From: Pezicula radicicola
Taxonomy: Eukaryota > Ascomycota > Leotiomycetes > Helotiales > Dermateaceae
Length of the DNA: 64,000 nt
Reading direction: 5' to 3'
Assembly: GCA_003008705.1 (NCBI GenBank)
Contig: PDUO01000012.1
Location: 138,870-202,869 of the forward strand
The notes beneath the pieces were generated by a model. It was not told the origin of the DNA, searched no databases, and saw nothing but the letters and a program-made list of their open reading frames with translations. Position 1 is the first letter of the stretch; each line of letters opens with the position of its first letter. Positions 43,452 through 54,225 of this stretch are shown one piece after another. The position numbers and the translations under genes were made by a program.

Positions 43452-44876
43452 ATGGATAAGCGCGCCTATTCAGAGTCTTTCCCAAACAGAGACGATATGC
43501 CCCATCTCACGGAGTCAGCTTACAACACTAGTGAGATGCAAGAATTTTCTGCCGACAATACAGAACAGGGCTCGTTGGTCGAAAGCGCTAAAGCTAAAGG
43601 TAAAATCACGACTAAGTTGCACCATTACATAACTTCTAGTTAAGTTGTTCAATGGCTAATACGCTAATAGGGTCTGTAATGCCAACTCCACCTATCGTAA
43701 CAAGACAGAGCAAGCGTGTAAAGATAGCAGATGGCAGGAAGACAAATGAAATTGCAGCCCAACAGCAAGAGGCACTTAACACTGCATACGCACGCAACAA
43801 TACACCAACCAATTTAGAACGTCTACAAATCACAATTAACGTGGGTGTTTCTTTACAGTATGTTGATGTAAAGTATCCTTTGCTTCTTCCTTACCTAGAT
43901 TAAAGAACAAAATTAACGAGCGCAGGGATATTTCAGAGACAGGAGTGCTCGGGAGAAAGAACCACAGGATTTAACTCCTGTGTATGACGATACTATGATG
44001 AGAAGAAAGCTCCTGTTCTCTCAGGAACAGCATGTAATTCTAAATAGAGAATACGCAAGGAATCCTTATCCAAGTATGAAGGAACGAAAGCGCATAGCCG
44101 CCGAACTGGGCATTACCAATGTAGTCAGGATTAGCGTGTGTGACACCCTTCCTTGTATATCAAGCCAAAGCTGACGCCAACAGAATTACTTTCAAAATCG
44201 TAATCGCAAGGGAGAAAGCTCAAACCCTCATAAGGTTATAGGAGTCGAAGAAGACAAAGATGAGGAGACTGGCCAAGCTGATTCTCCAAGAATGACCATT
44301 TTCGGTACCCCGGTTGAGCCATTCCCGGAGTTCGCTCATGAGTACGCTACATCGACTATGGTACCTCAACAGAACGGGTCTTCTATTACATACTCCTCCA
44401 CCTATACTCGTCCAGCCGTTGCAGCTCAAAGTCAACCTTCCATGGTGGTTAAGATTCCTGTTTCACAGCCGATGCTGCAGCAAAAGTCTACATTCTCCAC
44501 ACCCTCCGCACTGCCTCGCCCCGGCCCATCCTTGGACAATACACCAACTTCCAATAGCGAGTCGGTAGTTACTATTACAACCATCGTGAACGCCGTCGCT
44601 AAATTGAATGCCGAGAATGCCCAACTCCAATCCCAGAAGGAAGATTTATCTGCACTCATAGAAACTGGAAGGCAGGAGATTGACAACGACCGACAACAAC
44701 TCCAAACTATGCAGCAAAATCTTGAGAGACTGCAAAGCGTTCAAGAGGAGGCTGTACGTGATTTGGAGACTACTAACCAGCGTATTAAGGCTATTGAGGA
44801 TACGAAGAGCAAGTTCTTGAGCAAGACGCTGAGAATCGGAGCAGACTTTGGAGATCTTTTGGGGAATGATGAGTGA
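43452..44876 (+). CDS. Tandem double-homeodomain protein with C-terminal coiled coil
   Basis: Exons 43452-43599, 43671-43867, 43926-44135, 44184-44876 join in frame to 415 aa; introns are 48-71 bp. Two homeodomain-like units are visible. HD1 (about 70-127) has LNTAYARN in helix 1 and RLQITINVG in helix 2. Its recognition helix reads YVDGYFRDRSAR, so the usual Trp48 is Tyr and the near-invariant Asn51 is Asp. HD2 (about 139-196) has SQEQHVILNREYARNPYPS, RKRIAAELGIT and a recognition helix NYFQNRNRK that keeps Asn but has Tyr for Trp and one extra residue before it. Both recognition helices begin at an exon start in phase 0, one residue before Tyr-Phe. The C-terminus (about 285-395) is a Gln/Glu-rich coiled coil. 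A nuclear DNA-binding or dimerising regulator is likely; the target is unknown. Splicing is inferred, so exact ends of exons 2 and 3 need RNA evidence. Confidence 0.68.
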
Positions 44877-45493
44877 GCGAACGAAGCGGCAGAATTTGGT
44901 GTGTGTTGGACTACGAATTGAAGATGGATTGTTGGTTTAAGACAGCTATGAAGAAGCGCATGGAAGATAAGCCTTGATACGTGGAATTTCCAGAGAAATC
45001 ATGAGGAATCTCATGTTTCATAGAGGCCACTTGTATCTATGTTTAGAATTTGACCTCAGTGATCCCCCATGAAAGTCTGAACACACAGGGGACGACATGT
45101 AGCTTAGGCCTGCAGGTAGAATCAATGTACTTTATAAGATACCTAGTCTTTGAATCAGTGGAGTTATCAAAGATCTCTAAGTGATGGCCACATGTAGGTA
45201 AATGAGACACTGATGTTGACTCAATTGATCCTAGCAACTCGAAACAGCTACCGCACTCCCTTTGTACACATTGTTCCCATGAATTAATTACAGAACAGAC
45301 TAACAGCAACTAGCTGTTCCTGCATATACTTGCAGGCAGTTTGTGAATTCTCCGCTCACAGTTACTACTGGGCGTCAATTCCGGAGCACTTATTCATTGT
45401 ACGCTCTCAGTCACTAAGCTCGAGGCAATATCTTTCAGAGCCCAAACTCCTCGACTGCTCCAAATTCGTTGCAGTGTCATTTCCCATAGATGT
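44877..45493. other. Convergent intergenic region
   Basis: About 620 bases holding the 3' flanks of the homeodomain gene and the Fyv7-like gene. No coding or repeat signal is seen. Confidence 0.5.
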
Positions 45494-46176
45494 TCATTCT
45501 CCAACAACCCTCTTGACCTTCTCCAATAAGACCTTACTTTCCCTTCCCAACTTCCTCTGTCCGTTCTTTCCTCCTGTCCTCGCCTTTGCCATGGCCTTCC
45601 TAAATCGTTCCCGCTCTTCAATCTTCTCCTTCTTCTCCTTCTCCCTTCTTTCAAATTCCTTCCTTCTTGCCTCGGCCTCCTGCTTCTGCTGTTCCGCGAA
45701 GGCCTGCTCCTTTTCAAAATATGCAGGACGCTTTCCTTTCCTCGACTGCGACATGCGTTTCTGGAAGACTTGCGACTGATCTGGAAGTGGAGGTGGTGTT
45801 GGTTCACGAGGTGCATCTAGCATTGCCTGTCGATCGGGATGCAATTCCTGCGTTGGTTCTGGAACTGGTGCTGCTTCAGGTTGTGGGGATGGAGAGGGGA
45901 GGGCGTAGGCTGGTATTTCTGTTGCTGGCTGCTGGGCTTTGATCTTGGCATAAGATTTCTTGACTTTAGATTTATGGATCAAGTCCTTTTTTATTTTAAT
46001 CACTGCATTAATGGTCAGCTCTCTGTAAATTCGGTATGTGTCCCTCTCCTGCAGGAAGTACCTTTTCGTCGCCATGTTCCATCAGGCAGGTTTTCTGGGC
46101 CGACGTCGAATTTCGAGCGCTGCTTCTTTGGTCTTGAGGCCTGCGCATCATCTTCAATGGGCCGTTTGGGTGCCAT
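45494..46176 (-). CDS. FYV7: rRNA-processing protein, Fyv7-like
   Basis: Minus-strand exons 46176-46062 and 46002-45494 give 207 aa. The N-terminus MAPKRPIEDDAQASRPKKQR leads to a conserved core formed across the intron: WRRK joined to VIKIKKDLIHKSKVKKSYAKIK. This matches the signature of the Pfam rRNA-processing (Fyv7) family, nucleolar proteins required for small-subunit pre-rRNA maturation. A Pro-rich spacer and a long Lys/Arg/Glu helix (EKEQAFAEQQKQEAEARRKE..) follow, ending in basic residues. The 59-bp intron has a GTACTT donor and a CTGACC branch; an alternative acceptor nearer the donor would insert extra residues that break the conserved core, so I chose the downstream one. Confidence 0.8.
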
Positions 46177-46782
46177 TGTAGTGTGGTATGATGGGAGGTA
46201 TTCCTTTCGGAGTGGAGGTTGGATATGTCGTTGTCAGAAGGCGAGAATATTTTGTTATCGCACGTGCGCGTGGATAAGAAAATCGGAAAAATCGGAGCAA
46301 ACAGGGGGGGACACAGCACAGGCGAGACAGACCTGGGCTTCCGCGGAATGTGCGGTATGATATGCGATAACGGCGTACAAGAGTCGAACGAATACTACCT
46401 ACCGTATGATAGCACGACTCAGTCCTTTCTCCATATATAATTTGGTCTTTCTTCTTTCTTTCTTTCTTTCTTCCTTTGTTCTCCTTGTTTGCGCCTCACG
46501 AGGTGTCCCACTATTTCCAGCTGTCATGTTTCCTGTCTTCTGCCGGCGTTGTTGTAGAGTTTGCATAAAATGAGACAGCAAATCGAGTCATTTTTATGAA
46601 AGTCTTACAGTTGGCACGAGCACGCATACGAGTTAAACAGACGCAGACCCGGTTCTTCCCCGCCATTGAGCGACGACATAACTTCAACACGCTGCTCTTC
46701 ACCGCCACCAACCTCCCTGAAATACAACAGTCCACGATGCCCAAATGAAAGACGTAGATAGGAGCATAACCACGGCTCCAGC
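46177..46782. other. Divergent promoter region with a (TTTC)n tract
   Basis: About 600 bases between two head-to-head start codons. It contains a pyrimidine tract of TTTC repeats at about 46446-46477, a common feature of fungal core promoters. No gene is seen. Confidence 0.55.
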
Positions 46783-49252
46783 ATGCCTATCTTCCAAGAT
46801 GATCTCGGCGGCGGCCGAGGACCGCCGCTGAAGAAAACACCCAACTTACTCCCTGACGAGCCACTTGTCGATGATGTGATGAGGAGAAAGGTGTCAGAGG
46901 AGAGTATCCGGACGGATTTCTGTGACGGCCCGCTACCAGATAGTCCCGATCGACGAGGAGGAAGCCCCGAGGGTTTTGATCACCATTTTGTGTTTCCTGC
47001 ACACGGTACATTCGACCGCGCTGAGCTGATAAAGCGGTTGAAGGGAGCTCAAAGCCCAACATGGTTGCCAAATCGACATGTGCGTAATTGGGTTTCTTCA
47101 GTGTGGCCCTAATTTGAGCTGATTTTCCTTGCAGTTGGAATCAATCCAAACGTACGATCAAGGGACTCCTCCTCGTAGGCAGTCTCCCGGCGCTTCGAAG
47201 TCTTCCCCATTACTTCCTCCTGCAGAGATATCGGAACCCACGAGACCTGCGACGAGTGATGCGGAAAGGGCGAGGGCAGGGCTCGAGATTGAGAGGCCCA
47301 GATCAGCTTTACATAGCGGAGATTTTACTGAGATAGCACGTCAGAGTGGCGCGGAACGTACGCTTCAGGGTTCTAAACTGAGTTTATTTGACCCAGAGCC
47401 ACAGGAATGGCTCTCCACGTCTCCTCAGGATTATAATCCGTTCCAGATAGACACTAGATTTCCATCTGCTGATCCGCTAACCCCGGATCCGGCGACAAGA
47501 GATCGGGCGCTCTCACTGTCTTCTTCTTACTCGTCGAGCTTTGTTTTTAAACCACCTACCAGCCCCCTGGTACAGTCTGAAAGCAACGAAGATTTGGAAC
47601 TTTCTTCGTTCGTGAATCCTATCGATATTACTTCAAGTGCTCAAAGGCATTCACGCCGCCACACCTTGCAAGCACCACATTCCATGCACTCGACACCTTC
47701 TATGCCTAGCTCATCCGTCTCAAGCAGGCCACTGCCCAACCTGCGTCGAGACAATACCTATCCATACCAAGCACATCAGCCCAGAAGATCTCTTACTCTA
47801 AATCCCATTTCACCATATCCGAGTGCTTCTCCGCAAACCCCAGGTTTCTTGCGTTCACGAAGACCATCTTACACCTCAGAAAGCTCATCTCTACATGCTT
47901 CGATGGTAGGATCATACGAGGAAAGCATTCTTCGAGGACGGATGTCAACGACGCCTTCAAAACCGCTAGACTTTGTGGCTCAGATTGGCGTTTTGGGCCT
48001 GGGTAAATGTAAGGCTAGTCTCAAATGTCCGCCTCATGTCACCATACCATTTCCGGCTGTATTTTACAGCTATGAAACGACAACCCATGGCCGAGTTGGA
48101 AAACTGGAGGATGGGCCCAGCCCTTACGTTGGTCAAGTAGACCTGGAAAATGGTCTTGCCAGCCCGGACGAACCTCGTCATAACAGAAAGAAGCTTTATA
48201 GCGGTGTGGGTGAGCGAAAACTACCGCAAGAGATAAACCAGGGCGAAATGTCTAGGCCAAATACTCCTTCGGACGACCTCCGCAAAGCAGAGAAACAGAA
48301 GCGAGATTCCACATCACCGAGGGCTCCGCCTGGTGGAAGTTACAGGATACCGGAAAAGGGTCAGCTGCAGATTATTATTAAGAATCCGAACAAGACGGCT
48401 GTGAAGCTCTTTCTTGTTCCCTACGACCTTGCGGGTATGGAGCCTGGTACCAAGACCTTCATTCGGCAGCGTAGCTACTCCGCAGGCCCAATCATTGATT
48501 CTGCATTATCATCATCCGCTCAACCTCTTGCCTCGAGTTCGCTGGACAGGCCCACCCTTCGATACTTGGTTCATTTGAATATTTGTTGCGTAGGTCGTGG
48601 TCGATATTTCTTATACAAAAGCATTAGAGTAGTCTTTGCGAATCGAGTGCCTGACGGGAAGGAAAAGTTGCGAAATGAGATATCTCTGCCTGAACCTAGA
48701 TTCAGTGCATACAAACCTGGTCGAGAGTCTGGCGTTGGTGCAGGAGCAGGTGCTCTACTGGCAGCCGAAAAGGCTTTCAGAAGACGAAGCTCAGGCTTTG
48801 CTCTTGGACCATCGCACCGGACCTATGAATCTATGGATGGTAATCGCCAGGCTTTGGATAAAGGCCCAGGTAGTGGCTCAGGCTTTCCTTACGGAGGTGA
48901 CCCGAGGAATCTTCCCATTGAACCAATTCCATTCCAGCTCTCTCGCGAAAATCGGCGTAGCGAGGCTTTCATTCGAGATCAGAGCACATCGCAGATTTTG
49001 TCGCCAACATCAAGCAAAAGTAGTGGCGTTCCGACACCTCCTGGACCCGGTCTGCCAATGTCCTGGAACAGTGATAGCCCTGGTATTAACGGCTATGGCA
49101 AGCTTGCTAAAGGTGATATTGGATATGGAGGTAATGCCTTTTCAGCTTCACCCGATGGAAAACAAGGGGTCGCCGAAGGACTCCTGGCAAAAAAGTTGCG
49201 TAAGCTGGGAGTTGGGTTGCAAAACCCTCAAGACCGCCTGGACGGCGTTTGA
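46783..49252 (+). CDS. Atos/FAM214-like protein with DUF4210 domain
   Basis: Exons 46783-47079 and 47135-49252 encode 804 aa (55-bp intron, GTGCGT donor). The first ~350 residues are disordered and Ser/Pro-rich. The DUF4210 signature follows at about 358-410: GSYEESILRGRMSTTPSKPL, then DFVAQIGVLGLGKCKASLKC and FPAVFYSYE. A second conserved block lies at about 440-620 (KGQLQIIIKNPNKTAVKLFL, RYLVHLNICCVGRGRYFLYK, IRVVFANRVPDGKEK), matching the C-terminal domain of the metazoan Atos (FAM214) proteins. Atossa regulates transcription in Drosophila macrophages; the role in fungi is not known to me. The C-terminal third is low-complexity. Head to head with the Fyv7-like gene. Confidence 0.82.
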
Positions 49253-50342
49253 TTTATGATTGGAGTACTTTTGCACATGGAATACCCCCCCGGCTGGAGC
49301 AGGGAGCTTTTGAATTTCTTGATCGCCTAGATTTCCTTTGCATAAGTCTTGTTGGATAAGACATTTCGGCGTTGCTTCTTCTGAATCTACTGTATTTTAC
49401 TAAATAAATAGAGCACAAGTTCCCCCAACAACTACTTAGGTCTATCTATTTATTCCATTAGGACGAAAGCGTACCTACTACCTATGGACTGTTGGGGATC
49501 ACATGTTTTCGTTGCGTATCTACACCATCTTGTTGGGCAGCTCTTTAGAGAGCCTAGTCTCGAGCATTTGTTTTGTTGCAAGTCTGCAAAACACGGAGTA
49601 CAGAAGATTTGCTCTTACCACCTCATTTTGTTGCATGTCTATGTCTTCCCAAACACGCAGAAACACGACAGCGACAGCGACAGCGAGATGAGAAGGTTAA
49701 GCACGTGGCAATATCGGTTCATATTCCATCAACGGGCTTTACTTGCCATTTTTATCAAGAAGGCAGAATAGAAGGGCACACGAGTACGGAATATGTACTG
49801 TAACTTATGCTCCATTATTGAAGTTCTACTGTAAGGTTCCTGCATCAGTTTGAGGTGGGCTACAAGATGCTCATCACGTGGCACTGGTTGTAGAATGGCC
49901 GGGTCGATTAGCGACGAGGAGTTTCATCCTGTCCAGATGTATTCCCTGTGCAACTCCCGCTGTAGCAGGAAGCTCGCGACACTATCTCTTTGGAGGAGAC
50001 ACCAAACACCAAACACCTCATCATCAGCTCCCAGAGCGACACGATACTTCATGATAGGCGTCTGAACTTGGGACGAAGTTGGTTTGATTCAAGTCCAGGC
50101 CACAAGATGCTTTTCAGCGTCTGCAATGTGGCTGAGCTTGTTTTCATTGTCGGTGACACTTTTCCATTTGTTTAGGACGTGCTCTCTGAATCATGGCTTG
50201 TTCATGAAGCTTGATGTTTATGCTGATTACAATTGACGTCGATCCCTCTTCCTTCCTGTAAACTCATATTATACTCTAGCAGCCTGCACTCTGCCAAGAC
50301 AAGCAGCGCAACTTGACGTTGGCTGTCTGTGTTCTAAAGAAA
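49253..50342. other. Intergenic region upstream of the cutinase
   Basis: About 1.09 kb with the ATOS-like 3' flank and the cutinase promoter. A short GACAGC hexamer run occurs near 49667-49684. The 49484-49771 and neighbouring frames overlap one another and show no domain. Confidence 0.5.
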
Positions 50343-51275
50343 ATGCGGGCCGCTTTATTCCTTTTTCTCTTTTCCTTTCTCATACCTGCTTTTGCTTATC
50401 CGATCCTAGATGAACAGGTCGACGAGGAAGAGCAGGTGCTGAGACTGAGGTCTCTAGATGACCGGTCTCTTGCCAGCAGCCTTCTTAACTCATCAGCAGG
50501 CTTAACGGCGTTTCTGGGGGACCATGACACGGTGATTCGCCAGAATTCGGTTTTAAAGAATGGCAGTGCGTGTGCGACTATGACTGTGTTGTTTGCGAGA
50601 GGCACTGGAGAACCAGGTGAGAGCAGCCGTATCTCTACTTTGCTGAACGGATGGAAGCTGACAAGACCAGGGAATGTGGGAGTCTTGACGGGGCCTCCTC
50701 TTTTCGCAGCAATTGCTTCGTATATGAATGGTACAAATCAATTAGCTATTCAAGGTGTCGATTATGATGCCTCGATATCCGGGTTCCTTGCTGGAGGTTC
50801 TCCCCAAGGTGCTACTACAATGTAAGATTGCAACCAACAACCTTTATATAGTCGAGTGCACATCTAAATCCATCCTAGGGCCGGCCTCGTCAATAAAACT
50901 CTCGTCGCCTGCCCTGACACCACTCTCATGCTCTCGGGTTATTCTCAAGGAGCTCAAGTAGTCCATGACGCAACCTCTTCTCTCCCAGCAAACGTAACAT
51001 CACAAATATCCTCAGTAGTCCTCTTTGGAGACCCCAAAAATGGCACTGCCATCAATGGGGTCGATGCAAGCAAAGTCCTTACCATCTGTCATACCGGAGA
51101 TGATATATGTAAAGGAGGTGATGGTATCAGCTTGCAGCATTTGACTTACGGATTTGGGGATAATGGTGCGGATGTTATGACGGCGGCTATGTTCGCTTTA
51201 GGAGGGATGGCGCAGAAGGGTATTACAAGCGCAACGATGGGGAAGATTGCTGTGGGTGATAGGATTATTGGGTAG
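50343..51275 (+). CDS. Secreted cutinase (CE5 family)
   Basis: Exons 50343-50821 and 50879-51275 give 291 aa. A clear signal peptide (MRAALFLFLFSFLIPAFA) is followed by an acidic propeptide-like stretch of ~60 residues. The alpha/beta-hydrolase core starts near CATMTVLFARGTGEPGE. The nucleophile Ser182 sits in GYSQG, the acid is Asp234 or 235 in CHTGDDIC, and the base is His247 in LQHLTYG; the Cys pairs of the family are present. Cutinases hydrolyse cutin esters outside the cell and help plant-surface fungi penetrate or feed. The N-terminal spacer before the core is longer than in short cutinases of ~210-230 aa. The 57-bp intron has a GTAAGA donor. The ATG gives the signal peptide immediately, supporting this start over the in-frame one 30 bases upstream. 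Confidence 0.92.
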
Positions 51276-51571
51276 GATTTGGTAGAGGATGAGAAGACGG
51301 GTGTCTGTGACGCCTTGATGGATGATGGATGGATGGACTTGATGTTCGCCCACGAACTATATTCTTTATGTTTATATTATTTTACAAATTTACAAATTTA
51401 CGCAGTCGGATCAAGTTACGGAATTATGCAGATGAACGATAAGTCATTCTCTGTTCTGCATAATCATTGAGTCCTAGGTATTTCAAAAGCATCACTTAAT
51501 TTATCGCATCATCCCTAAATCCACCAACCACTTCGTTCTTTCAACGTCCAACGCAGACTCATCATCGCAAT

Positions 51572-52930
51572 TTACCAACCTTTAAAACCAGTCATCTCAT
51601 GTCGACCAGCCATCCTCATCCTCGCAAACAAACCACCCTGCGTTCCCCTCGTAGCAGCCTCAACTTTCTCTCTTTCCTTAACTTTCTTCTTCGCGACAAT
51701 GTCAGCCATCTTCGTCAATTCCTTTTCCTTCTGGGAAAAAGCTTCATGAAGGAATTCGGCCACTTCATCTCTCTCACTGTCCTTCATTCTCTGCTTGTTT
51801 AGTTTCTCGTAAGCGCGATTTATTGCCTCTTGTAATGTTGCTGTCTCTCTGATCAGAGTCTCTTCAGTTGCCTTTGGTATAGCAAGCTTCTGGATGTATT
51901 TGAGTTTATTCTTAGGGAGCGAGTCTTGCAATCTGTGGAGCTCTTCGCCGTCGTAATTTTCTTCGAGATCTTCGAGGTCTTGGGTGGTTGTCCTTGAATG
52001 TTTTGGCTTCTTTGGGCTTGGGAGTGAGAGCAATTTCTGTTTAGTTCCAGTGAGTAATATGAAAAAGCAATTGAAGTAGATTGGAGATGGTTGATCAAGT
52101 ATCTCCAAATCACAAGAAGGAAGTACTGACAGACCCACCTTGTTTTCACGCATAGCAGTAATCTTCCCAATGATTTCGTTACCATATTGCTCAACCAGAG
52201 CGCTATCCCACAACTCCTCACTCTCCTCCACCTCGTCCACATTCTGGTCTTCTGCCGGCAAGCTCTCGGTGTTTTGAGGTGCGACAGGCAAGCGAGGAGC
52301 ATTTGCTTGACTATTCTGACGAGCTTCTGAGACAGCTTTATGAGTATTCATAAGTAGCTCTTTCTCGTGTAGTCCAATGGGCTCTGGTACATGTCCATCT
52401 TTGTAGTCGGCTGTAGAATAGGTAGTTAGAATCATTCTCCGAAAAGGGCGAAAAAAATTGTATGATATCCCAACTTGTAATTCACCAAACTTACTCATTA
52501 CTCTCATCTTCTTTCTCCGCTCATTATTCTCCGCGACTTCATGTTTTCGAATCTCTTCTATCAACGTCATGCGCTTCTTCTCAAGCAGCTTCATTTCCTC
52601 CTTGCTCGAAACCTTTTGATCTAAAACCTCCAACAATTCTTTCTTCAGCTCATCAATAGCCTTGGCGTGATCTGACCTCTCTCGCTTACGAGAAGGGGTT
52701 GATGAAGTCTTAGCGAACCGCTGAAGTGGAGTCAAGGAATCGTCGGGATCGGGCGGATCACCCCAGAGAGAATCGATATCATCATCTGCAAATAGCTTTT
52801 CTGATTCTTTAGAGTTGTTGCCTATGCTAGAAGGAGTACTGGTTTGAGGAGCTTTAATTTTGTTTCGCTCTCTTTGGCCTTCCTTGCGGAGGAAGCCGCG
52901 GAGGTTGGATTTCTTGATCGGTGGTGCCAT
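51572..52930 (-). CDS. Unrecognised coiled-coil, Lys/Glu-rich protein
   Basis: Minus-strand exons 52930-52495, 52410-52139, 52036-51572 give 390 aa. Two introns (84 and 102 bp) are stop-free and a multiple of three, so the unspliced frame is also open; GTAAGT and GTGGGT donors and CTAAC/CTAAA branches support splicing. The N-terminus MAPPIKKSNLRGFLRKEGQRER is basic. An acidic DDDIDSLWGDPPDPDD motif precedes a coiled coil (about 90-150: AIDELKKELLEVLDQKVSSKEEMKLLEKKRM). A second helical region near 275-360 leads to KKKVKEREKV and a C-terminal GGLFARMRMAGRHEMTGFKGW that looks conserved. No enzyme motif is present. It is probably nuclear by composition; I do not recognise the family. Confidence 0.75.
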   Translation of the reverse strand: MAPPIKKSNLRGFLRKEGQRERNKIKAPQTSTPSSIGNNSKESEKLFADDDIDSLWGDPPDPDDSLTPLQRFAKTSSTPSRKRERSDHAKAIDELKKELLEVLDQKVSSKEEMKLLEKKRMTLIEEIRKHEVAENNERRKKMRVMSKFGELQVGISYNFFRPFRRMILTTYSTADYKDGHVPEPIGLHEKELLMNTHKAVSEARQNSQANAPRLPVAPQNTESLPAEDQNVDEVEESEELWDSALVEQYGNEIIGKITAMRENKVGLSVLPSCDLEILDQPSPIYFNCFFILLTGTKQKLLSLPSPKKPKHSRTTTQDLEDLEENYDGEELHRLQDSLPKNKLKYIQKLAIPKATEETLIRETATLQEAINRAYEKLNKQRMKDSERDEVAEFLHEAFSQKEKELTKMADIVAKKKVKEREKVEAATRGTQGGLFARMRMAGRHEMTGFKGW

Positions 52931-53442
52931 TATCTGCAGTGCGGATTATGTTGTTTGTTTGGTGGAGGGATTTTGATGGAAGTGGAAAATTGAATGATTG
53001 AATGATTGAATACTGTTGCTTTGAGAGAGAGAAAAATAGTGGCTTCCTTCACTCGGAAGAAGAAATAATGCAAGAAGTGAAAGAAGATGTGTTGTTTTGG
53101 AGAGATTCGGAGTGCTGAAGTAGCTGGTCATTAAGCGGTACCTACAATAAAAAGAACTTACGCTTGTGCCAAAGAAAATGTCTCAGAGAAACGGCCGATA
53201 TAATACTGCTGGACGCTATTGTGAATTGATTCAGCCAGAACTAAATACGGAGGAGAGGTCTCATTGTTAACGGTAGATAAATATTACTTTGACTATGCAA
53301 TTGGGAAGATGTCTGTAGCAGTGGTACACTCCAAATAACAATTTCCCTAAATATACATAGCCCTTATTCTGAAGTATAATGTACAGTTTCCCGCCAATTG
53401 ATACAAAAGATAGAATTACAGTGTCCCATTGATACGTTCCCA
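52931..53442. other. Intergenic region between two minus-strand orphans
   Basis: About 510 bases: promoter of the coiled-coil gene and 3' flank of the next. Nothing else is recognisable. Confidence 0.5.
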
Positions 53443-54225
53443 TCAAACCTGCACCGAAGTCTCTATCTCATATTCCATAAAGTCCAAGACCAACCTCCTC
53501 GTCAACTCATGACATTCCAAGATCAAAACATGATAACTCCAAGCCAACTGCCTAAGCTTCAATTTGAAATCCCTCTGCAATCTATCCGCCTTGATCCTCA
53601 GCCTCGTAGGCATCCCAGGTCTCTGCCATAACGCACAACCCTCCTTGATCAACTGATGAAATCTCGCAACGAGACTCTCATGCTCCGCACGACCCAGAGA
53701 TAATACCCGAAGCTCCCCAAGTATCTCCTCGCCTAAAAATTGCAAAATCAAGATCTCTTCCTCCCGATTGCCTTTTGCGAGACCCTGAATTTGTGCCAAT
53801 GTCTCGTCGTATTGAGCTGATAATTTATGTAGATTGGCACTCTTTGCTCTGTATGATTGACCCAAATCGTGTGCTGTGCAGATTGTCAACCAATAATGAT
53901 CCTCGAGCAGTTGGTCAATGAGTCTTTCAAGGTGTGGTGATCGAGAAGCACTACGGCGTGCAAGTTCATCGAGTTCCACTGTCTTCAACATGGTTCTCAT
54001 AATGAGACTTGGGCACAGATCGAGGGCTCTTCCAAAAGTGTGCATGAGTGGTTTTCTTCGAAGTTCGACGGAGGAGGTATTGGTGATTTGAATTGGTGCT
54101 TGATCGATTCCGCTATCAGAAACTGTACAGTTGGTGTTGTTTTGCTGGCGACATGATAGTGATAGAACGCCGCGAGCCTCAGTGGCCTGGGAAGGAGTCA
54201 ATTCAGTCGTAGTTGCTGTTGCCAT
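53443..54225 (-). CDS. Unrecognised helical protein, 260 aa
   Basis: Single-exon minus-strand frame with a good ATG and an ordered, mostly alpha-helical composition from residue 75 onward (LKTVELDELARRSASRSPHLERLIDQLLEDHYWL, then ILILQFLGEEILGELRVLSLGRAEHESLVARF). The first ~60 residues are Ser/Thr-rich with two Cys. No signal peptide, membrane segment or known motif. The coding claim rests on length, codon regularity and the long amphipathic helices. Probably a lineage-restricted fungal protein; no function can be proposed. Confidence 0.62.
   Translation of the reverse strand: MATATTTELTPSQATEARGVLSLSCRQQNNTNCTVSDSGIDQAPIQITNTSSVELRRKPLMHTFGRALDLCPSLIMRTMLKTVELDELARRSASRSPHLERLIDQLLEDHYWLTICTAHDLGQSYRAKSANLHKLSAQYDETLAQIQGLAKGNREEEILILQFLGEEILGELRVLSLGRAEHESLVARFHQLIKEGCALWQRPGMPTRLRIKADRLQRDFKLKLRQLAWSYHVLILECHELTRRLVLDFMEYEIETSVQV

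Noticed and set aside
43899..43967. Possible frameshift pseudogene in the first homeodomain (KNK...RAQ reading)
   Set aside because: A 58-bp intron at 43868-43925 restores the frame and the recognition helix, and its position mirrors the intron in the second homeodomain, so an intact gene is the simpler reading.
48636..49259. 207-residue plus-strand frame in the 3' part of the Atos-like gene
   Set aside because: It overlaps the real frame in another register; composition is scrambled and no domain is visible.
50080..50110. Sequence resembling a tRNA T-arm (TTCAAGTCC)
   Set aside because: No matching A box, anticodon arm or acceptor stem could be drawn around it.
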